Source: JBFKPQ01 sp041628225 (lineage in GTDB: Bacteria > Actinomycetota > Acidimicrobiia > Spongiisociales > JAENVV01). From it: DNA of 64,000 nucleotides. The translations under genes were made by a program, and so were the position numbers. Location: contig JBFKPQ010000001.1 of assembly GCA_041628225.1 (NCBI GenBank), forward strand, positions 62,001-126,000, written 5' to 3'. The notes under the pieces are model-generated. The model searched no databases. It saw nothing but the letters and a program-made list of their open reading frames with translations, and had not been told where the DNA came from. Position 1 is the stretch's first letter, and every line of letters starts with the position of its first letter. This document shows positions 58,460-64,000 of this stretch, piece after piece.

Positions 58460-59764
58460 ATGCGGGTCGTCGTCATCGGTGCGGGCGTGTCGGGGTTGAC
58501 GGCCGCCCATGTCCTGTCGGCCGCCGGGTTCGACGTCACGGTGCTCGAAGCCCGGGACCGTATCGGTGGCCGGACGTGGACGGTCGACGTCGATGGAGCA
58601 ACGGTCGATCTCGGTGCTTCGTGGCTCCATGGCCGCTTCGGCAACCCGCTCATGCCGGTCATGGAGGCCGTCGGCCTGGACACCGCCAACGACGGTCCCT
58701 GGGGTTTGGCGATGCTCGTCTGGGACGAGCGCTACGGGTTCGTCGACAGCGCCGCCGCTTCGGTCGCTGTCGCGTCTGCCACGGACTTCTCGCCCGGCGA
58801 GGCCGCCGACGCGATGGGCGAAGACGCCGACTATGTGGCCGGTGCCGAGTGGTATGTGGAGGACCGGCGCCTGTCGGGCGACGGGGCCCGGCTGGCTCGG
58901 TTCCAGATCGAGGTAGTGGACGGCTCGATCAACATCGCCGGCGAGCCGAGCAGCATCGACTTGCGAGGCGAGAGCGCCTACGTCGACCTGCCGGGCGGCA
59001 ACCTCGCCCCGGTCGGTGGGTTTGGCCGCCTCGTCGACGCGCTCGCCGAGGGACTGGACATTCGCCTGGATACTCCGGTGTGGGCCGTCCGATCGACCGA
59101 CGAGGGGGTCACGATCGTGACCGGCGACGTTTCGCTCACCGCGGATCACGTCGTCGTGACCGTCCCGCTCGGAGTGCTGCGATCCGGTGCTTTGGCCTTC
59201 GACCCTCCGCTTCCGGGTGACAAGACGGCCGCCCTCGCCCGGTTGGGATGGGGGAACCTCGAGAAGGTCATCCTGACGTTCGAGCGTCGCTGGTGGCCCG
59301 ACGGCATGAGGCGGCTCATGGTCGTTCGGTCCGATCGCCGGTTCCCCCTGTGGGTCGACGTGTCCGACCACGCCGGCCGGCCGACGCTTGTCGGGTTCCA
59401 CGGCGCGCTAACCAGCGCGACGGAACTCGAGGCGGACGACGACGCGGTCGTCGTCTCCGCATTGGATGTGTTGCGAGATGTGTTCGGCGATGGCGTCGTT
59501 GAGCCGCGCAGCATCCGGGTCACCCGCTGGCAGATGGACCCGCTGGCTCGCGGGTCATATTCCTACCTCGCGGTCGGTTCAGGCCCCGAGGACATGCACC
59601 GTTTGGGCCGGTCCGAGGGTCGCGTGCACTTCGCCGGAGAGGCGACCGAGCCGCGCTACTTCGGCACCGTGCACGGCGCCTTCGCCTCGGGCGTCCGCGT
59701 CGCCGGCGCGCTGCTCGGTTCCGCCACCGTTCCCACCCGTTGGGGACCCGTTCCCGTGACCTAG
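58460..59764 (+). CDS. Flavin-containing amine oxidase
   Basis: 434 residues. The FAD fold opens MRVVVIGAGVSGLTAAHVLS, then VLEARDRIGGRTWTVDVDGA and LGASWLHG. VVVTVPLGVLRSGALAFDPP and the C-terminal VHFAGEATEPRYFGTVHGAF are typical of monoamine/polyamine oxidases. It oxidises a primary or secondary amine with release of H2O2; the substrate is unknown. No signal peptide. The start is ten bases after the GNAT stop. Confidence 0.88.
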   Translation: MRVVVIGAGVSGLTAAHVLSAAGFDVTVLEARDRIGGRTWTVDVDGATVDLGASWLHGRFGNPLMPVMEAVGLDTANDGPWGLAMLVWDERYGFVDSAAASVAVASATDFSPGEAADAMGEDADYVAGAEWYVEDRRLSGDGARLARFQIEVVDGSINIAGEPSSIDLRGESAYVDLPGGNLAPVGGFGRLVDALAEGLDIRLDTPVWAVRSTDEGVTIVTGDVSLTADHVVVTVPLGVLRSGALAFDPPLPGDKTAALARLGWGNLEKVILTFERRWWPDGMRRLMVVRSDRRFPLWVDVSDHAGRPTLVGFHGALTSATELEADDDAVVVSALDVLRDVFGDGVVEPRSIRVTRWQMDPLARGSYSYLAVGSGPEDMHRLGRSEGRVHFAGEATEPRYFGTVHGAFASGVRVAGALLGSATVPTRWGPVPVT

Positions 59765-59765
59765 G

Positions 59766-61925
59766 TCACGGAATAACGCAGATCAGCACGCCGCCCAACG
59801 GGTCGTACGCGTAGTCGGGATGGAGCACGTCGCTCACGCAGAACTCGATCGTTCCCGCATTGGCAGGCAACTTGCCCGTGTTGAACTTCACCTCTCCTGA
59901 TGAATCGGTCACACCGGTGTCGAGCATCAGCCACCCACCCGTGCCGATCCAGATCCCTTCGACGGTTGCTCCGACGACGGGTGTCGTCCCGCCGCTTTCG
60001 GTGATTACGGCTGTGGCGGTTGCCTGATTCTGTTTCTTACCGCGATAGGAGGCGGTCAGGTCCGAGAGGATCATCGTGGCTACCGGCTCTGCGGGGTTCA
60101 CGTTGTTCGAGATCGAGTCCGTCAGGTTCTCGGCATCGGCGACGGTGAGCCACACCGTGTAGGTCCCCGCCACCGTGTAAGTGTGGTCGAAGGTGACGCC
60201 GGTCCCGCTGTTGCCATCTCCGAAGTCCCAGGTGTACGAGACGATCCCGGCGTCGTCGGTCGACGTCGAGGCATCGAACGAACAGGTCAGCCCGTCGCAT
60301 GTGGCCGTGAACGCCGCGGTCGGAGGCTGGTTGGGGATCGCGTTGTCGATGGTCACCGAGATCGTGTCGCTCGTCGTGTTGTTCGCCGAATCCGTGGATC
60401 GGGCCTCGAGCGTCGCCGGCCCGTTCGCGGACGCCGTGGTGTCCCACGAGGCTTCGTAGGTGCCATCTGAGTCAGGGTCGGTCGCGGGCTGCCAAGCACC
60501 ACCGCCGACCCGCCATTCGACCGTCAACGTTCCGAGGTCGTCTTCGGTGTCGGTGGCGTCGATGGCGATCGGTACGGAGCCCGACACGGTCGACCCGTCA
60601 GCCGGGGTGACCCAGGCGGCCGACGGAGGCGTGTCGGGCGGGGGAGGAGGCGGCGGCGGAGGTGGCGCACCACCGCACGTGCCGTCACCGCCGAACGCCA
60701 CACCGTTCACGAAGAGGAGTCCCTCGGCGTAGCCGTCCGTGTCGCCCCCGAATCCGCAGAGATCCGTCTGCGCGATGGCGTCTCCGAGTAGCGCCGCATA
60801 GGCGGCATGCGCCTCGGTGGCGTTCGACGGGTTCGTACCGGTTACGGCGATCCAGCGCGCCAGGGCGCCCGCCACATGGGGACTCGCCATCGAGGTGCCG
60901 GAGTAGGTGGCGTACCCGTCATTGAGGTGGGTCGACGTGATGCATACCCCTGGCGCGGCGATGTCCACCTGTGGGCCGTAGTTCGAGAACGAGGCCAGGG
61001 TGTCGTCGGTCTCGCCCGGGCGGCAGTCGATCGTTCCGAGACCGCCCGGTGCACCGTCGCCGTCGGCCAGCGCCGAGACCGTCAGAACGTCGGGATGCCC
61101 CGCCGGACTGAACGGCGTCGCGTCCGTGCCGCCGTTACCGGCCGCCACCGCCCACAGGACCCCTTGGGCGACGGAGTTCTTGAGTGCCGTTTCGAAGATC
61201 CCTGAAGAAAACTGACCCGAGAGGCTCATGTTGGCCACGTCGATCGAGCCGGCGTATTGGGTGACGATATCGACACCGGCAATGAGCCATCCCAGGTATC
61301 CGGTGCCCGCGTCGTTGAGGACCTTCACCGACCACAACCGTGCCCCGGGAGCCACCCCCACGATGCCGACGTTGTTGTCGCGGGCTGCCGCCGTTCCGGC
61401 GACGTGGGTGCCGTGTCCGTTCTTGTCGAAGTAGTCGGTGCCGGTGCAGCCACCGAAGTCCGGATAGAAGTAGGCCGGCTGACAGTCGATCACGTACCGC
61501 AAGTTCAGATCGGGATGTTGCGCAATTCCCGTGTCGAGGATGGCGATGTCGACGTCGGTGGTCACGCCTTCCGGTCCGAGATCGGCCTCGATGCGGTCCC
61601 AGCCGGTCGGGATGACCTGCTCGGTCGTCTGGGCGATGGACACGTGCACATCGGGTTCGACGGCCGCAACGTGTGGATGGCGAGCGAGCGCCGCCATGCG
61701 TCCGGCCGGCACCTCCGCCACGAAACCGTTGATGGCGTGCTCGTATCCGAACAGGAGCCGCCCGCCGTGGTCGGCGGCCAGTTCGTGACCTACCTGACGC
61801 GCGCTGGGTGCGTCCTCGGTGAGCATGACGATGACACGCTGGCGGTCGGGACCCTGGTCGACCGTGGCGGCGGCCGAACCTCCGAGCAGCAGGGTGGCGA
61901 GCAGAACGATGGACAAACGGCGCAT
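59766..61925 (-). CDS. Secreted subtilisin-like serine protease with PKD domain
   Basis: 719 residues from ATG 61925; GGAGGGAAGT directly precedes it. Signal peptide (1-20), inhibitor I9 propeptide (about 29-98), then an S8 catalytic domain with Asp131 (DTG), His171 (HGTH), Asn264 (oxyanion) and Ser345 (GTSMASP). A ten-proline hinge (421-430) leads to an Ig-like domain, a PKD domain (SYTWDFGDGNSGTGVTFDHT) and a terminal beta-domain with SSGEVKFNTGKL. No sorting signal is visible, so it is released or held by its C-terminal domains. It is an extracellular nutrient-scavenging protease by inference, and a natural feeder for the peptide importer. Confidence 0.93.
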   Translation of the reverse strand: MRRLSIVLLATLLLGGSAAATVDQGPDRQRVIVMLTEDAPSARQVGHELAADHGGRLLFGYEHAINGFVAEVPAGRMAALARHPHVAAVEPDVHVSIAQTTEQVIPTGWDRIEADLGPEGVTTDVDIAILDTGIAQHPDLNLRYVIDCQPAYFYPDFGGCTGTDYFDKNGHGTHVAGTAAARDNNVGIVGVAPGARLWSVKVLNDAGTGYLGWLIAGVDIVTQYAGSIDVANMSLSGQFSSGIFETALKNSVAQGVLWAVAAGNGGTDATPFSPAGHPDVLTVSALADGDGAPGGLGTIDCRPGETDDTLASFSNYGPQVDIAAPGVCITSTHLNDGYATYSGTSMASPHVAGALARWIAVTGTNPSNATEAHAAYAALLGDAIAQTDLCGFGGDTDGYAEGLLFVNGVAFGGDGTCGGAPPPPPPPPPPDTPPSAAWVTPADGSTVSGSVPIAIDATDTEDDLGTLTVEWRVGGGAWQPATDPDSDGTYEASWDTTASANGPATLEARSTDSANNTTSDTISVTIDNAIPNQPPTAAFTATCDGLTCSFDASTSTDDAGIVSYTWDFGDGNSGTGVTFDHTYTVAGTYTVWLTVADAENLTDSISNNVNPAEPVATMILSDLTASYRGKKQNQATATAVITESGGTTPVVGATVEGIWIGTGGWLMLDTGVTDSSGEVKFNTGKLPANAGTIEFCVSDVLHPDYAYDPLGGVLICVIP

Positions 61926-62007
61926 ACTTCCCTCCGCCTCTGAGCCTACTCGTGGACACCGCGGCGTGGCCGGACCCTCACGCGCCGCGAGTACCATGGT
62001 GCGTCTC

Positions 62008-63831
62008 ATGGCTCCCTCCTTTCGGAACGTCGCTCTGATCGCGCACGTCGACCATGGCAAGACGACCCTCGTCGACGCCATGCTCGGCGCAACCGGCGTG
62101 TTCGCCGATCATCAGGCGCGTGTCGACCGCGTCATGGATTCGAACGACCAAGAGCGCGAGCGAGGTATCACGATTCTCGCCAAGGCGGCATCCGTCGAGT
62201 GGAGGGGAACGAGGATCAATCTCGTGGACACGCCGGGCCACGCCGATTTCGGCGGCGAGGTCGAGCGAGCTCTGGCGCTCGTCGACGGCGTCTTGCTCTT
62301 GGTCGACGCCGCCGAAGGCCCGATGCCGCAGACCCGCTACGTGCTCTCGAAAGCTCTGGCTCGCCATCTCCCCGCGGTCGTCGTCATCAACAAGGTCGAT
62401 CGGGCCGACGCCCGACCCGACGCGGTGATCGATGAGATCTACGAGTTGTTCTTCGACCTCGACGCCGACGATCACCACATCGAGTTTCCGATCGTGTCCG
62501 CCATCGCCAGAGAAGGCCGCGCCCTGGCGGGAATCGGCATCCCCGACGCGGACGCCGACTTGGCGCCGCTCCTCGATGCCATCGTGGAGACGTTGCCCGC
62601 CCCGGGGGGCGACCCGACGGCGCCGCTCCAAGCGATCGTCACCAACCTCGACGCCTCCGACTATCTCGGTCGCCTGGCCATCGGCCGGGTCGTCAACGGG
62701 ACCCTGCAGAAGGGTGACCAGGTTGCTCTGCTCGGTGTGCGTGAAGAGGCCCCGATCAAACGGAGGCTCACCCAGCTCCTGGGCTTCGCCGGCCTCGGCC
62801 GAGAAGAGGTCGGAGAACGCGCCGCTGGAGATCTGTTCGTCGTCGCCGGATTTCCTGAAGTGGAGATCGGTGACACGATCGCCGATCCGAACCACCTGGA
62901 GCCACTGCCGCGCCTCGAAGTGGATGAGCCGGTGTTGCGCATGACGTTCGGCGTCAACACCTCGCCGATGGCCGGTCGGGCAGGCACGTTTCTGACCTCC
63001 CGACAGATCAGGCAACGACTGGAACGCGAAGTCCTCGGCAACGTCTCCATTCGGATCGCCGAGACATCATCTCCCGAGATCATCGAGGTGGCCGGCCGGG
63101 GCGAGCTCCAGTTGGCTGTCCTCATCGAATCGATGCGACGAGAAGGCTACGAACTCCAGGTGAGCCGCCCGGAGGTGATTTTGCGTGAGATCGACGGCGC
63201 TCCCCATGAGCCCATGGAGCGGGCGGTGGTCGACGTACCGGACGAGTATGTCGGCGTCGTGACCCAGACCGCCGCTCCCCGCCGCGGCACGATCGTCGAC
63301 ATGCGGCCCGGCGATGCCGGTCGCACCGTCATCACCCTGACGGCGCCCGCCCGAGGCCTGCTCGGATTCCGCTCCCTCCTGATGACGGCGACCCGCGGCA
63401 CCGCCATGGTGCATCAGCATTTCGACGGATGGATGCCGTGGGCCGGCGACCTGCCGCACCGCCAGGGCGGCGCCATGATCGCCGATCGCTTTGGCGCCGT
63501 CACGGCCTTTGCCCTCGACAATCTCCAAAAGCGCGGCGAACTGTTCGTGCATCCCGGCGACGAGGTATACGAAGGCATGGTGATCGGCGAGGTGTCGCGC
63601 GACGAGCAGATGGTCGTCAACGCCACGAAGGGCAAGCAGTTGACGAACATCCGAACGCACGCCTCGGACGAGGCCATCAAGCTGAAACCGCCGAGGGAGA
63701 TCACGCTCGAGATGGCGATCGAGTGGATCGCCGACGACGAGTTGGTCGAGGTGACGCCCGACGCAATTCGGATCCGCAAGCGGTATCTCGCCGAACACGA
63801 ACGCAAGATCGCCGCCAAGGCCGGCCGGTAG
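62008..63831 (+). CDS. typA: Ribosome-associated GTPase TypA/BipA
   Basis: 607 residues from ATG 62008 (ATG 61996 is also in frame). GTPase motifs: [42 protein letters not shown] and [11 protein letters not shown]. Domain II, the EF-G-like domains and the unique BipA C-terminus ([33 protein letters not shown]) are all present. It binds ribosomes and aids assembly and stress adaptation. TACCAT (61992-61997), ten bases before ATG 62008, may be the -10 of a leaderless or short-leader transcript. Confidence 0.95.
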   Translation: MAPSFRNVALIAHVDHGKTTLVDAMLGATGVFADHQARVDRVMDSNDQERERGITILAKAASVEWRGTRINLVDTPGHADFGGEVERALALVDGVLLLVDAAEGPMPQTRYVLSKALARHLPAVVVINKVDRADARPDAVIDEIYELFFDLDADDHHIEFPIVSAIAREGRALAGIGIPDADADLAPLLDAIVETLPAPGGDPTAPLQAIVTNLDASDYLGRLAIGRVVNGTLQKGDQVALLGVREEAPIKRRLTQLLGFAGLGREEVGERAAGDLFVVAGFPEVEIGDTIADPNHLEPLPRLEVDEPVLRMTFGVNTSPMAGRAGTFLTSRQIRQRLEREVLGNVSIRIAETSSPEIIEVAGRGELQLAVLIESMRREGYELQVSRPEVILREIDGAPHEPMERAVVDVPDEYVGVVTQTAAPRRGTIVDMRPGDAGRTVITLTAPARGLLGFRSLLMTATRGTAMVHQHFDGWMPWAGDLPHRQGGAMIADRFGAVTAFALDNLQKRGELFVHPGDEVYEGMVIGEVSRDEQMVVNATKGKQLTNIRTHASDEAIKLKPPREITLEMAIEWIADDELVEVTPDAIRIRKRYLAEHERKIAAKAGR

Positions 63832-63861
63832 CCGCCCACCTCTGGCACACTGTAGAGTTCC

Positions 63862-64000
63862 ATGCTCGCCGGTCTCTTCTTCACCTACGGATTCGTCACC
63901 GTCGTCTCGACCGTGAACGCCCTGCGCAAGCCGGTACCACCGACCGCCAAGCTCCCACCGTTGTGGTTGCCGGCCATGCTCGTCGCCGAACTGGCGCCGT
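63862..64000 (+). CDS. Partial gene, hypothetical membrane protein N-terminus
   Basis: ATG 63862 opens a frame that continues past the window edge, 46 residues visible: MLAGLFFTYGFVTVVSTVNA then LRKPVPPTAKLPPLWLPAML and VAELAP. Two hydrophobic stretches suggest membrane association. No family can be named from this fragment. Confidence 0.5.
   Translation, partial: MLAGLFFTYGFVTVVSTVNALRKPVPPTAKLPPLWLPAMLVAELAP

Overview
The window reads as chromosomal DNA of a high-GC actinobacterium, most likely class Acidimicrobiia. Supporting signs are the dnaK-grpE-dnaJ-hspR order with an HspR-type (HAIR) inverted repeat, many GTG starts, several starts placed just behind a TANNNT -10 as in leaderless actinobacterial messages, and numerous small lipoproteins with Thr/Pro-rich linkers. 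The class assignment is inference from style and content; no ribosomal marker is present. No tRNA, rRNA, CRISPR array, insertion sequence or prophage was seen. Gene density is very high, and many neighbours overlap by ATGA, GTGA or TGATG.

Layout. 1-255: end of a uroporphyrinogen-III synthase-like gene. 360-5801: polar amino-acid ABC transporter (aapJQMP-like). 5825-9204: two lipoproteins, an AhpD-like protein and a serine hydrolase. 9201-11255 (minus): PadR regulator, a HAAS-NfeD fusion and an SPFH protein. 11396-13963 (minus): clpB. 14069-19184: thioesterase, Ycf46-like AAA protein, Rieske oxygenase, mscL, and a DUF2975/XRE pair with a tandem operator. 19354-26312: heat-shock block hspR-dnaJ-grpE-dnaK (minus) divergent from lon (plus). 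26317-28200: YwiC-like protein, ogt, and a membrane protein with a repeated HxxEH motif. 28311-33213: xylose-type sugar ABC transporter co-translated with an FG-GAP/ASPIC repeat protein. 33251-35761: HMG-CoA lyase, PatB-type lyase and pyrophosphatase. 35801-39148: DNA methyltransferase, two unknown proteins (one with nuclease-like motifs) and a VOC protein. 39145-40896 (minus): a chimeric pseudogene, a NUDIX hydrolase and a lipoprotein. 41047-45518: operon of glutaryl-CoA-type dehydrogenase, C45 acyltransferase-like protein, GNAT and an FAD oxidoreductase. 45506-49852: HisA-like protein, aldo/keto reductase, small Cys/His protein and an MprAB-like two-component pair. 49971-57541: acyl-CoA synthetase, then a dipeptide-type ABC operon. 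57556-64000: GNAT, amine oxidase, subtilase with PKD domain, typA and a partial membrane gene.

How the genes work together. Three complete uptake systems (amino acids, pentose-like sugar, peptides) dominate. Each has a lipoprotein receptor gene followed by a strong hairpin before the membrane components, and all three receptor genes share a TGRCAGGWAGC box upstream. Stress proteostasis genes (clpB, dnaK operon, lon) carry inverted repeats compatible with HspR control.

Most unusual items. (1) The peptide-binding protein at 51804-53474 is, by motif order, a circular permutation of the DppA/OppA fold. (2) The tightly coupled methyltransferase, small protein and nuclease-like protein at 35801-38729 look like an uncharacterised restriction-modification-type or DNA-maintenance unit. 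(3) The HAAS-NfeD reading frame has a perfect internal ribosome-binding site and start. (4) The sugar transporter ATPase appears to start at AUC. (5) Several well-formed operator arrays are present, notably at 19231-19272 and 23902-23963.
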